In this document: piece by piece, positions 1 through 9,404 of the stretch
How positions within the stretch are numbered: position 1 is the first letter of the stretch
How the letters are laid out: the number at the start of each line of letters is the position of its first letter
DNA from: Nemertoderma westbladi
Lineage: Eukaryota; Xenacoelomorpha; Nemertodermatida; Nemertodermatidae
DNA: 22,215 bases
NCBI GenBank assembly: GCA_032718475.1
Contig: JAUCBJ010000253.1
Span: 1 to 22,215, forward strand
Reading direction: 5' to 3'
Translations under genes and position numbers: made by a program
The notes under the pieces: generated by a model
Told to the model about the DNA's origin: nothing
The model's database searches: none
Seen by the model: the letters and a program-made list of their open reading frames with translations, nothing else

Positions 1-483
1 ATATTATTTTATCATTTTTATATTTATGTATGTATTACTATGTAATTTTATTATAATCGTTTTATTTAATTTAGTAGAATATTATTTAGCGATTATTTTG
101 TAGAATAGTGCAATATATTCGTGTTTATTACGTACATACTTACTTATATTATATTTAGTGCGACGGCGAAGAAATAATTATTTTTTCTCTTTCCTTACTG
201 TCCGTATTATATTATAAATACGTAACTACAGTAAGATGAAATGTCTGTACTTATTAAAAGTACAATAAAGCCACTACTATATTTAAGTATTATTGGTAGG
301 CAGAGTATTAGGAATGCAAAGTTCAGATCCTCGTGTCTCGGCTAAACCAAGCTCTGGGTAGACCTTGGAAACGACTTGCCTCTTCACACTGACATTGCTT
401 CGTGCGATATTGCTCTCATACCGTATATTAAATAATACATAGTAGCGTGATGTCCCTTTAACAGTAGCGTATCACGCAAAATA
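1..483. other. AT-rich intergenic DNA
   Basis: This stretch is strongly AT-rich, with short TA and TTTA runs. I see no open frame, RNA gene or convincing repeat. It lies before the imperfect tandem dimer that starts near 484. Confidence 0.6.
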
Positions 484-802
484 AATCTGTTAAACCCTTT
501 GACCATCTGTCATTCTAGTCGATTAAGATATCGCGGCACCCACCGATATACTTGAAAGACAAATTCTAGAATCAGTGGTTAACGTCCCCAGACAAGTTCT
601 GGAATAGATCGGTGCCCATCTCAAATATTAATTAGTTAATATTTACAAATCAAATAAGTCAAAATCTGTAAAATTCAGATCCTTCAACAATTCTAGTCAA
701 TTAAGATATCGTAGCATTTACCGATATTCTTAAAGAGACAATTTTCTTAGAATTAAGGATCTTGTGTCCCTAGACATGTTCTAGAATCAAAATATGTCCA
801 TT
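484..802. repeat. Imperfect tandem dimer, unit about 180 bp
   Basis: Two diverged copies lie head to tail. The motif TTCTAGTC(G/A)ATTAAGATATCG starts at 513 and again at 691. ATCTGT precedes each copy (485 and 664). An ACCGATAT(A/T)CTT block and a GACA(A/T)GTTCT(G/A)GAAT block (591-605 and 773-787) follow in the same order. Spacing between equivalent blocks runs from 178 to 182 bp, so small indels have accumulated. The arrangement fits a satellite monomer pair or a duplicated mobile-element end. I do not recognise the family. Confidence 0.7.
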
Positions 803-1441
803 TAATTATCAAATAATAAAATTTCAGGGAATAAATTTAAATTCATGTCTTTTAATGAATTTAATAAATTGCCATTTTACGCAATTTATAACATTCCCAA
901 AATTCCATTAATTAATAGATCAAGGGAGCGGAGATTTATATTATTATGCGTATGCGTGTACGAAAGTCTCCCAAACATAGTTAATAGCCTATAAAATTCG
1001 TAAAGTCATGTATAAACAGGACATTGACTATTAAAGAATTACTATTAAATAACATCCCAGATCTGTATGCATTGGAATCACACTAATTCTACTGCTAGCT
1101 TTGCATAATGTCACCATAGCAACAACCACGCTAGAATTAGAATTGAGTTAAACGAACAATAGAAAGCTTATCCCATTGAATAGCATAGGGAATAAATAGC
1201 GCACTACTAGTATCCAAGGATACATAATAATACAGTGACATTCTGGAAGGCATTGACTAACGGACAAATGGCCCGAATGTGTGTAATTTGTGACAAGTTG
1301 TGTGTGTGGTATTTGTGAGTTTATAGGTGAATGTTACTGCTAAGGTGTGTTTACAGTAGCTAGTCGCAATCGTAAAAGTAACCTAACTCTCCAAGGAAAA
1401 CCTGAAGTACATCTAAGCCTTTGGGACGGACAGTTGAGTGA
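803..1441. other. Intergenic DNA, no gene seen
   Basis: This is AT-rich sequence with a short TG-rich patch near 1280-1325. I see no supported gene, RNA or repeat. Confidence 0.5.
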
Positions 1442-2421
1442 CTTGTGCCGGTTGTCGTTGTCGTTGTGCGGCTACGTCGTTGGCGAAAGTACAGAGGCGA
1501 CGACACATCGGCGCTGAGGATCTCGTACTGTCCGGGGGTTAATTGGAGTAGGCAGCGACGCTCGCCTAAATATAAACTCATTATAATATGGATAAACTCA
1601 TATATAGCAGATATGACGGAGTTGATAGAAGATGGTCTTGTCATCCTATCGATTTACACAATACGGACTATGTCGACTATATATCCTGCCCAGCGGAGTC
1701 GGAACCATAAACGGAAATTCGAATGCGAAAATTCTATTCGAAATCGACTCGAAAGAAAAGACACTTAAGAAACAAATGGACGCGGTAACTCCAACGTATA
1801 TTTGGAATTCTTGATAGAAGCATTGTAACAACAAATAAATATCACCCGCGTTTACCCTACCAGACGTGCGTCTTTGGTATTATTACGATAAATGCCCTAG
1901 ACCCAACTAATAAACGGAAAGACATAAACATCCACGTAAACCGAAACTTGTTGACGTATCACCTATGCTCACTCGGCTCGAACGATCCTGGAGTAAACCT
2001 ACGATCAGAGTCCCGGAATACTCGGTCAAACCTCCTCATTCCTTAGTTGGACCTCAGACCTGCGATCTTGGTGGTGTCGCGGATCCTCGCGGACTGTATT
2101 CACTGTTCAAAGATCTAGTGCTACCCTAACAATTAATCGGTAACACTCCGACAGTGATTTCTAGCTAGCCGCCCATCTTACCTAGCCGGATTGTGACGCG
2201 GACACCTAATATCACTATCCAACCGTATGGTCGTCCACGTTTAACGCGATACAACCCCTCATCAAGGGGAAGGAGAGCGTTGTACGAAACGAGTTAAACG
2301 CTATTTTATAAAGATCAAAAAGGAAACCTGCGTTTGTTCAGATAAACGTAAGTTATAACAGTGAGTCCAATCGATAAACGAATTGGCCTTATCTCAATTC
2401 GATTGGGAAATCCAGAATCTC
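1442..2421. other. Higher-GC stretch with weak frames on both strands
   Basis: GC content rises around 1440-1560, where a short GTTGTC/GTTGTG run encodes low-complexity Val or Thr tracts. Open frames of 60-107 codons overlap on both strands, but none resembles a protein family I know, and the overlap suggests chance. The stretch also holds the interrupted palindrome at 2238-2300. It may be a promoter or first-exon region, or part of a decayed mobile element. I cannot decide between these. Confidence 0.3.
2238..2300. repeat. 63-bp interrupted palindrome
   Basis: The outer arms are CGTTTAAC (2238-2245) and its exact complement GTTAAACG (2293-2300). Inner arms are TACAAC (2250-2255) and GTTGTA (2279-2284). 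A central pair, CCCCT (2255-2259) and AGGGG (2265-2269), encloses a 5-nt loop. The right side carries four extra bases between the outer and inner arms. As RNA it would fold into a multi-segment hairpin. Its function is unknown. Confidence 0.65.
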
Positions 2422-2424
2422 TAA

Positions 2425-2820
2425 GAAGTTATCGAACTTGGACGATCCTATTCTCTGCGAGAGTTTTTGGATGAACGTATCCAGCTACGAGCGGAGGAAA
2501 ATCAGCTCGAGGAGAAGCATATCGAAACGGCAGATACCTCGACCACAATCCTACACCTTCTGATGCAATCATATTGCACCCTTCACCCAGGAGTTATGGC
2601 CCTCCTAGTAAAGTGGCTCCCCCCAAAGAGAACAAGACTCTTGCTAGCCTCAAAAAACTGCGTAAACGCCGTCTGCGTAAGAAAGACTAACTGTTTAGAG
2701 TATCTTTATGTTTTAGAAACTGTGATTTTTATATTTTATAGACTGAAAATCCCATTTTCTGGGAGCGGTGTAAAAGCCTTTGCTGAATTGCCCCGTTATT
2801 TTTATTATCTTTTACATTAA
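2425..2820 (+). pseudogene. Possible decayed coding remnant
   Basis: An open frame after the stop at 2422 encodes an acidic, helix-prone stretch (REFLDERIQLRAEENQLEE) with a TTG but no good ATG start. In another frame, the same interval from about 2475 to the TAA just after 2685 encodes a Pro/Ser-rich stretch that ends in a very basic tail (LRKRRLRKKD). An acidic helix followed in a second frame by a basic tail could be one protein broken by a frameshift. The acidic helix vaguely recalls Gag-like proteins of BEL/Pao elements, but I see no zinc knuckle or enzyme domain. Chance is a real alternative. Confidence 0.25.
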
Positions 2821-3839
2821 AATACTCTGTAGTTGATTTAATAAGTGTAAGAGACCGTATTATTGCTGTATCGGTGTTTTTGGAGGATCTAAGACCTATT
2901 TCCTCCGTATGTGTACTGTGAAAGGCATATTTTATGATTCTATGGCAATTCGTGATGCAAAGGGGTGATAGCTACTCTTGAACAGTAGTTACTATGACTA
3001 CGGTTAACAGCTGACATTCATACGTGTTGATTTCCTTTGTTCTACGGCGTCTCTCAGTTCAGTCAGCCAATTAGAGCGTTTTTGTGGCTCCTTGTACAGA
3101 AAATTTCCGAGAAATGACGCAATGCCTATGTGCAGTGTTTACATTCAGTCCCGAGCCTAAGAAAGAACGGCTTGGAAGTATTTTGTGCTTTACTGTTTTT
3201 AGTCTTACACTAGTAGGTTTAATTATAAAGGGCATATATCCTTTAACCTAACGACTACTGCTGACTGATGATCATACATGCTGACTGCTGAAACATTGCA
3301 AACTCATAACAATCAGTGTTTTCATTGTTGTTTTATACTGCTATTTACCGTCAGTTCTTCATAATATGGTTGATGAATAATTATATTTGGAATAACGATA
3401 AATCACCCCGAAACCCAATATTCTTGATATACCGAAGGTAAGAGAGAAGGGTTACAAATAAACGATTGTGACTTATGTTAAAGTGGTTTGAAGTGAATCT
3501 AATGTTATTTGATAGACCCTACATGATTCAGTCTGTGTTCCTTTTATATGTGACTAAAATAAGTGAAGATTGGCAGATTAGTGTGCAGTATTGTGCAGCA
3601 TTGTGTATGAGTGAGTCTGTTAAAGAAGCAATTCCTAAAGAATGCGCCATATATGTGAATTATAATTAAGCCATATCGTTGTGAGTAGTTTAAGTCATAA
3701 CTCTGTTTATATAGATAAAGCGCCACGTCCTAAAGGAACTGTTAATATTACCGAAGGTGAATAATATTGTCAGAGATTATATAATACTGTCGGTCGAATA
3801 ATACATTAGGCTTACATAGCAATAAAAAAAAATTAAACC
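2821..3839. other. Intergenic DNA, no gene seen
   Basis: This is AT-rich sequence with scattered frames of at most about 64 codons on both strands that look like nothing known. A small imperfect inverted repeat (AGGTT...AAAGG facing CCTTTAACCT) sits near 3216-3250. An A-run following AATAAA lies near 3821-3832. Nothing firmer is seen. Confidence 0.5.
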
Positions 3840-3901
3840 GTCGAACCCAATCTCCCGGGAATATCCAGCGGGTGAATGGTCGCGCACGGATTGGTTTCGA
3901 C
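3840..3901. repeat. 62-bp inverted repeat with 13-bp arms
   Basis: GTCGAACCCAATC (3840-3852) faces GATTGGTTTCGAC (3889-3901). The arms are complementary at 12 of 13 positions. The 36-nt spacer is GC-rich (it contains CCCGGG and GTCGCGCAC) in an otherwise AT-rich setting. A short A-tract precedes it. It could be a mobile-element end or a structured RNA. No known RNA family was recognised. Confidence 0.6.
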
Positions 3902-4383
3902 TAGTGTAGTGAATCAAATACTTGTCAAAGACTAAAAACTGATTTAATATCTAGAAGACATCTTAATTTGGTGGGTTAAACTGCCAAAGGTCTGAAAGCG
4001 CGAACATACATTTTAGACTAACTGTGTAAATAAGTAAATATAAGTAAATGTGCCCAAAATAGTAGAGTATCGCAATATAAACAAATGTGTACACATACAT
4101 ATAACAAATATATGGATAATGGATCAAAACATATAACTAACAGGTAATAAATCAATCTGGGCATACATAGAAAATATTACAATGCGATCATATAGAGGTA
4201 AGCTCTAAAACAAATGTGTATATGGTTAATAGATAAGATTATATATATATTATATCCACAGTTTCCTGTATAGTAGTATATCCTCAGTTTCTATATACAT
4301 GCAAGAACAACTAACTAATAGTATTATAGAACACAAAAAAAAAAACAACAAAGGCCTCTGACGTGGTGTCGTCCACATGGTGA
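3902..4383. other. AT-rich 3' flank of the LTR element
   Basis: This is the sequence where a 3' LTR of the minus-strand element would be expected. It is AT-rich, with a TA run near 4240-4250 and an 11-base A-tract at about 4336-4346 on the plus strand. I looked for blocks of the candidate 5' LTR (9613-9970) and found none, and no purine tract on the element's sense strand next to an LTR start. The A-tract might mark the end of another, plus-strand insertion that replaced the LTR. Confidence 0.5.
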
Positions 4384-5922
4384 CTATGATCTGTTAAAAC
4401 CATAATAATCAGGGGGCTGTAAGCTATTACGAGGGCGTAATGATGCCAGTGTGGGTGCCACTGTGCCATCTTGACTGTTAGATGGCTGAGGTACAGAGCT
4501 TGTACCGGTGATTGGAGGGGCGCCCAGTAGGGGTAAGTTCACCAGTGGCAAATGTCGATGCGATGGATCACCAGCATCTATGGGAGTCGGGAGAGTTGAC
4601 GTAGAGGTGGGCTGATGCTCATCATCGTCCTCACCCGAAGAATCTGGACGACGTCCAGGGGGTGGGTCGCGATATGGCACGCGGTAGCACTCCGGCCGAA
4701 GGACGCGGTAGGCATGGGCACGTAGCTGACGTCCAGCAAATTTCCGGACGTAGCACCACAGTCCATCCAGTGTTGTTATAATGTAACGAGGACGACCCAT
4801 TGTCTTGTTGCCATCTGTGTATAGATGGACGAGATCACCAATGCGGAGGGTGTCTTGTGGGGGGGTTACGGTCGGGCGGCGTAGCTTGGAGTGTTCACTT
4901 ACTGGGTGGTTGGCTGATCGAACCTGCTGTTGTCGATCAATGAGGGAAGTGTCATTGATGGGAATCTGTTCCCCAGTGAACTGATCCTGGTGTGACATAA
5001 TTTCACGAGAGGATAGTCCACACGAACGGATACGGGCATTCAGGTTAGCCACAGCAAAAACGACAGTGAGGGGTGAGAAGGGACCACCAGTGGGTTGTAG
5101 GCGTAATAATTCTTCTTCTAGTTCACGCACTGCATGCTCAGCTACAGGGTTTTTATTAACATTTTTGGGGCGACCAATTTCAAGGCGAAAGTGATGATGT
5201 GCAAGTCTAGCATCATTAGAAAGGGCTTGGAATGCAGGTGCAGGGTCGACTCGGATAATGGCAGGTGGACCATCGAGGGGATTCAGGCCAATACATAGGG
5301 TAAGTAATGCATCACGAAGTGTATCGCAGCGCTCATCATGGATGATGCATGCAGCTGTAAATGATGATACTGTTTCACGTATAAGTAGTATATATTGACG
5401 ATTTTGGCGCATAATGTCGGCTGCAAATGACAGACCAATAGCAACAGGTGGTGGTTCAGATTGTTGTGGGACAATACGGGGTGGAGAAGATGCAAGGGCA
5501 ACACATTGGTGGCAACAGTCAGAGATAGATTGGATTGCATGTTCTAAATCAAGAGCATAAAAATATCGGGCACAGACACGTCTCAGTTGGGCACGAGGGG
5601 GGTGATTAAGCTCTAAATGAAGTGAGGTGAGGAGGCCAATGAGGGCGTGTCGTGGTATCACAATTAGTTCTTGTGGTGCCTGGAAGGGAACATTCCTGCG
5701 GACAATAAGAAGATCGTCAGAGGAGATAGATGTGACACCCAGATATCGTTTTACATCCCGGATGTTAGTTAACTTCTTAGAAGGTCGGGTGCCCTGACGC
5801 AAATGTGCTTTAGCACGTCTGACGTCGGAGCATTCAGTTTGCGTAATACGACATGCTGGGCGGCTGGCATAGATAGGGCGGTTGGGTATAGCTTCAGGGT
5901 TTGGTAGCTTGGTAGTTTTCAT
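4384..5922 (-). CDS. int: Integrase frame of the LTR element
   Basis: This 512-residue integrase would insert the element's cDNA into chromosomes. In order: an HHCC zinc-binding module at about 102-140 (H102, H107, C137, C140, spacing Hx4Hx29Cx2C); a catalytic core with D169, D226 and E262, the last two exactly 35 residues apart (DD35E); then a C-terminal DNA-binding-like beta module at about 359-415, with RIGDLVHLYTD near its start. A low-complexity Pro/Ser/Thr tail follows, and I see no chromodomain. The ATG at 5922 lies 44 nt beyond the stop of the upstream gag-pol frame and in the -1 phase relative to it. The frame is open upstream only to 5982, where a TAG (5985-5983) closes it, so overlap with gag-pol is about 13 nt. 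Expression could be by frameshift, reinitiation or a separate RNA. No canonical X-XXY-YYZ slip site is seen. Confidence 0.9.
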   Translation of the reverse strand: MKTTKLPNPEAIPNRPIYASRPACRITQTECSDVRRAKAHLRQGTRPSKKLTNIRDVKRYLGVTSISSDDLLIVRRNVPFQAPQELIVIPRHALIGLLTSLHLELNHPPRAQLRRVCARYFYALDLEHAIQSISDCCHQCVALASSPPRIVPQQSEPPPVAIGLSFAADIMRQNRQYILLIRETVSSFTAACIIHDERCDTLRDALLTLCIGLNPLDGPPAIIRVDPAPAFQALSNDARLAHHHFRLEIGRPKNVNKNPVAEHAVRELEEELLRLQPTGGPFSPLTVVFAVANLNARIRSCGLSSREIMSHQDQFTGEQIPINDTSLIDRQQQVRSANHPVSEHSKLRRPTVTPPQDTLRIGDLVHLYTDGNKTMGRPRYIITTLDGLWCYVRKFAGRQLRAHAYRVLRPECYRVPYRDPPPGRRPDSSGEDDDEHQPTSTSTLPTPIDAGDPSHRHLPLVNLPLLGAPPITGTSSVPQPSNSQDGTVAPTLASLRPRNSLQPPDYYGFNRS

Positions 5923-5966
5923 AGTTTTGGGTGTGTCTAAGTCAGGGAGTGGGTCAGTGGGTGTGT

Positions 5967-8900
5967 TTAACTGGAATCCTCTCTACCCTGAGGGTGGTCA
6001 TGCTCATTGTGGGGTACTGCAGGCTCCTCCAGGGAGCTGGAGGAAATTGCAGAGGTGGTATCATGGAGTGCACGGATTATTGGAGAAGTGACGGTTTCGT
6101 CAAGGAAGCGACATATCTGGCAGTTCCCTGAACTGCATGGTGGTACATTACGGCTCTGGAAATCTGCTGACAGATTTGTGGCACCCTTAATGTGCGTCAT
6201 GGCTAGGCCAAACTGTGATACTGTGGCAAGGAAGGTGGAAAGACGTGGACTAGCTGAGTATGCGCCTCGGGACAGTTTGATAAAGGCCTGGACGCAAGGC
6301 TTGCTGTCGGTGAGAACAGTTGACTGATGCAATGAATGGGACATATAAGGGGAAAAATGTTGGACAGCCATGGCAATCGCAAGTGCCTCGAGTTCACAGG
6401 GGAGCCAAGATGTCTGGTGTGTGCGTAATTTAGCAGAATAATAACCAGCAACCAGGAAGGATGATGCACGGTTCACATATAAGACTGCGCCAAGGCCATC
6501 TGTACTGGAGGCAGCATCAGTGACAATATATAATCTCTCGGTAGGCCTGGGTATGGCAACAGAACGACAGGATTTCAGGGAGGCCTGAGCACGACGAAAG
6601 GCTACAGATGATTCATCCGTCCAGGCAACAGCATCATGCGGCTGGTCAGACAACAGGGTGTCGAGTGGGGCAATGAGACTGGAACAATGGGGGAGAACCT
6701 TAGCTAAAACCTTGAAGGATCCAATGAACGACCTGAGCTCACGGATGGTAGATGGGGGTGGGCAACATGAGAGAGTAGATGTGATATGAGGTGATGCAGA
6801 GAGGAATCCCTCAGTCCATTGCCAACCAAGAATAGTGGTGGAACGTGGACAAATGACGGTTTTCTTTGGTGATAACCGTAAGTCACAGCGATGAAGTGCT
6901 GCAAGGAGGGCAGTGAAATTACTAAGGAGATCTTTTATGGTGTTTCCACCACAGTAAAGATCATCGGCCAACTTTGTGACACCACCTTGGATGATAAGGT
7001 CACCAAGGACTCTGCACATAAGTTCCTCAAGTGCAGTCTCAGATCCTGGCATGCCCATGGCACAACGGGCATAAACACGTACACCCCGGAATGGTGTAAC
7101 TACGCCACAAAACTTCATTGATGATTGCTGTAAGGGAATTTGATAAAAGGCAGAAGTTAAATCAGTTTTAATAATGTAACGGTAGGAACCAATGGTACGA
7201 AGGGTGGACGTGACATCAGGGAGTAAGGCAGGTTGGGGCTTGCAGTATCGAGCTACCTCAGTGAAGGCTGTGACAAGGCGGGTGCCGCCATTAGGCTTAG
7301 AGACTAGAAATGATGGGGATAAATACTCAACATTAACTGGGACTGACTCTGGCGTAGCAAATACACCAAGGTGTTCAAGTTCATCAAAGCGCTCTTGCAA
7401 CTCTAGAAGGCGGTTGCGGGCATACTGAGGCAGACGACCCTTATGTTGGGGAGGGAGGGTAGGTCCCATGTTAACAACTGCCTCGAATGGGCCAGCTGCA
7501 CCATTGTACCCTTGATAGTGGGGGTTAAAGACAGTATCATATTTATCTAATAAAGCATGGAAACTTTGGCGGTCAGAGGGGGAGAGTAGACTATCGGGAT
7601 CAATAGAAACCGGATCTGAGTACTTTAGTGCGGGATGAGGGGGTTGACGAACAACCGAACTGGGTGTATTATTGACATTGGTCACTGCTGCTGGTTGAGA
7701 AATGGCTGGGGTTGATGTACATACATGGGAGTTACGTTTTATAGTGACAGGGTTTGGTAACTCATTTGGGATACGGACTTGTCCAAGATAAGGTTGGACA
7801 ACCATGGGTGAAAACCATGGTGGAGGGAATGATCCAGAGCCGGGGGCAAGATGTGGGGCAACAAGAAGTGGGGTATCGCAGTCGATATGGGGAGGTAGGG
7901 AGAGGGAGAGGGAGTCTCCAGGCCATATCACAGATGAGTGGGAAGGAGCGCGGAGGAGGGTAGACTCAATCCGCCGCACATTAGGTATAGCTGGTGAAGA
8001 TGGTGTATATATGGCTGAACTGCCATCACGGAATGTGATTCTGTTAAGGGCAGGACGAATGCTGATATCATTTGCCTGTAGAAATGGCATTCCAGCTATA
8101 ACAGGGGTTCCCAAGGAGGAGACTACAAGGCCCATAAATGGAAAGGTTAATGATTTATGTGACATACTGAAGGTAGTTTCACCAATAACACGGAGGGTGG
8201 ATTTACCATCAGCAAGGGCTGGCACTTGCCGGGAGCTGGGCGATATAGTTACTCCTAGGGTTCGCACTAGTGATTCCCGGATAAGATTTGATTCGGATCC
8301 GCAGTCCAGGGTAATACGGTACGCATTTCCATTGGTACATACATCGAGATATGGGGAGTGAACAACTGCTACACGTTGGACTCGGGGTGAGTCCTCCGAA
8401 AATTTATCTAACTCAACAATGGGAATATCATCAACTTCCTCGTCCTCTTCATCCTCAAGATCTATAAGATAACGAGTAATGTATTTACGGTCACGTTCGG
8501 GTAGAAAGGGGCAGTTACTCAGAAAATGGTCTATAGGATGACGACCTACCTGGTAACATAGTGCACAGGTCGGGCTAGTGCGTGAACGTTGCAGCGACAA
8601 CTGTCGGTGTCGGGCATCACTCCTTTGCTTGGTTACCGGTGGTCCTGGTCGACGGGCTATGACAGTGTGGGTGCGGAAGGAACGCACTTCGGTTGACGCA
8701 TGGATTTCCTCAAGGAGGGAAGTTAGTGCTTGGCTCACTTCTGGTTTTATGGAGGCCAGGGTGCGGGAACGCAGCTCAGTTCCATATCGCTGTTGTACAA
8801 GGCGTGGTAAGTCTTCATGGATAAGGCGCAACCATGTCAGGACAATGAAATTTTCGAGTGAAGGGGAAACCTCCTCATCTTCCATGGGGGCTACACCATG

Positions 8901-9404
8901 GTGGGTAACGCCTCCTGCCTGGGACAGGAGGTTGTCTTCCATGAAGGCAGTTAGCCGTTGATATAGATCCTCGGGCCTCTCCTCCGTTTCCAGGTGGATG
9001 GTGGCAAAATCGAGGAATCTCGCGCCAGTAGATTGGAAACCGTAATGCTGGCGTATGGCATGCCAGATGGTAATTAGAGATGTGGAAGAGCGGACAATGG
9101 AGTTTCTTGAGATAATTGGGGCGTAGTTGGCAATCTGCCCAAGCATTAGCTCAAGTGCGGCTGCTTGTTGGGTGGCTGTACGGCGCCGGGCTACTGGTAT
9201 GGTGTCCAGATCATCATGGAGATTGCGGTTCGGGTTGTTGGGGGTTTTTCGACCCCATGTAGCACCAGCATCGGTAAACCATGCGAATTCCGGATCAAGG
9301 GCGAGTGTATACATCAATGTTTGCCTCCACGATTCAAATGAGGTAATTGTCTCGACTTTAGATAATGTATGCAGCTTTGGTGGGCGTAAGGTAGAGGCGG
9401 CCAT
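5967..9404 (-). CDS. gag-pol: Gag-protease-RT-RNase H polyprotein
   Basis: This 1145-residue polyprotein has four regions in order. (1) A capsid-like Gag region, about 1-250. (2) An extended zinc knuckle, C280-x2-C283-x9-H293-x4-C298, followed by an acidic run at 316-326. (3) A retropepsin-like protease with active site D367-C368-G369 and the usual GMPFL strand near 438-442. (4) Reverse transcriptase, about 640-870, with catalytic D748 in the TDLTSAF block and D814/D815 in a KLADDLY block, and then RNase H, about 955-1085, with D963, E1004 or E1006, D1033 and D1081. A Cys cluster (C1090, C1095, C1098) closes the protein. The ATG at 9404 follows an in-frame stop at 9467-9465 and is the natural start. 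Odd points are the DCG protease triplet where D-T/S-G is standard, and LADD where most Ty3-type enzymes have Y-x-D-D. No internal stops are present. Confidence 0.93.
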   Translation of the reverse strand: MAASTLRPPKLHTLSKVETITSFESWRQTLMYTLALDPEFAWFTDAGATWGRKTPNNPNRNLHDDLDTIPVARRRTATQQAAALELMLGQIANYAPIISRNSIVRSSTSLITIWHAIRQHYGFQSTGARFLDFATIHLETEERPEDLYQRLTAFMEDNLLSQAGGVTHHGVAPMEDEEVSPSLENFIVLTWLRLIHEDLPRLVQQRYGTELRSRTLASIKPEVSQALTSLLEEIHASTEVRSFRTHTVIARRPGPPVTKQRSDARHRQLSLQRSRTSPTCALCYQVGRHPIDHFLSNCPFLPERDRKYITRYLIDLEDEEDEEVDDIPIVELDKFSEDSPRVQRVAVVHSPYLDVCTNGNAYRITLDCGSESNLIRESLVRTLGVTISPSSRQVPALADGKSTLRVIGETTFSMSHKSLTFPFMGLVVSSLGTPVIAGMPFLQANDISIRPALNRITFRDGSSAIYTPSSPAIPNVRRIESTLLRAPSHSSVIWPGDSLSLSLPPHIDCDTPLLVAPHLAPGSGSFPPPWFSPMVVQPYLGQVRIPNELPNPVTIKRNSHVCTSTPAISQPAAVTNVNNTPSSVVRQPPHPALKYSDPVSIDPDSLLSPSDRQSFHALLDKYDTVFNPHYQGYNGAAGPFEAVVNMGPTLPPQHKGRLPQYARNRLLELQERFDELEHLGVFATPESVPVNVEYLSPSFLVSKPNGGTRLVTAFTEVARYCKPQPALLPDVTSTLRTIGSYRYIIKTDLTSAFYQIPLQQSSMKFCGVVTPFRGVRVYARCAMGMPGSETALEELMCRVLGDLIIQGGVTKLADDLYCGGNTIKDLLSNFTALLAALHRCDLRLSPKKTVICPRSTTILGWQWTEGFLSASPHITSTLSCCPPPSTIRELRSFIGSFKVLAKVLPHCSSLIAPLDTLLSDQPHDAVAWTDESSVAFRRAQASLKSCRSVAIPRPTERLYIVTDAASSTDGLGAVLYVNRASSFLVAGYYSAKLRTHQTSWLPCELEALAIAMAVQHFSPYMSHSLHQSTVLTDSKPCVQAFIKLSRGAYSASPRLSTFLATVSQFGLAMTHIKGATNLSADFQSRNVPPCSSGNCQICRFLDETVTSPIIRALHDTTSAISSSSLEEPAVPHNEHDHPQGREDSS

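Noticed and set aside
1445-1768. 107-codon plus frame beginning with a Val run
   Set aside because: The Val run comes from a GTTGTC simple repeat, and an equally long frame exists on the other strand. No domain is recognised.
4384-4400. CTATGAT word near the integrase stop that also occurs near the outer end of the candidate 5' LTR
   Set aside because: The match does not extend beyond about seven bases, so it is not evidence for a 3' LTR.
7804-8361. 185-codon plus-strand frame antisense to gag-pol
   Set aside because: It lies wholly opposite the conserved protease and Gag-end coding sequence, has no recognisable domain, and is a shadow of that frame.
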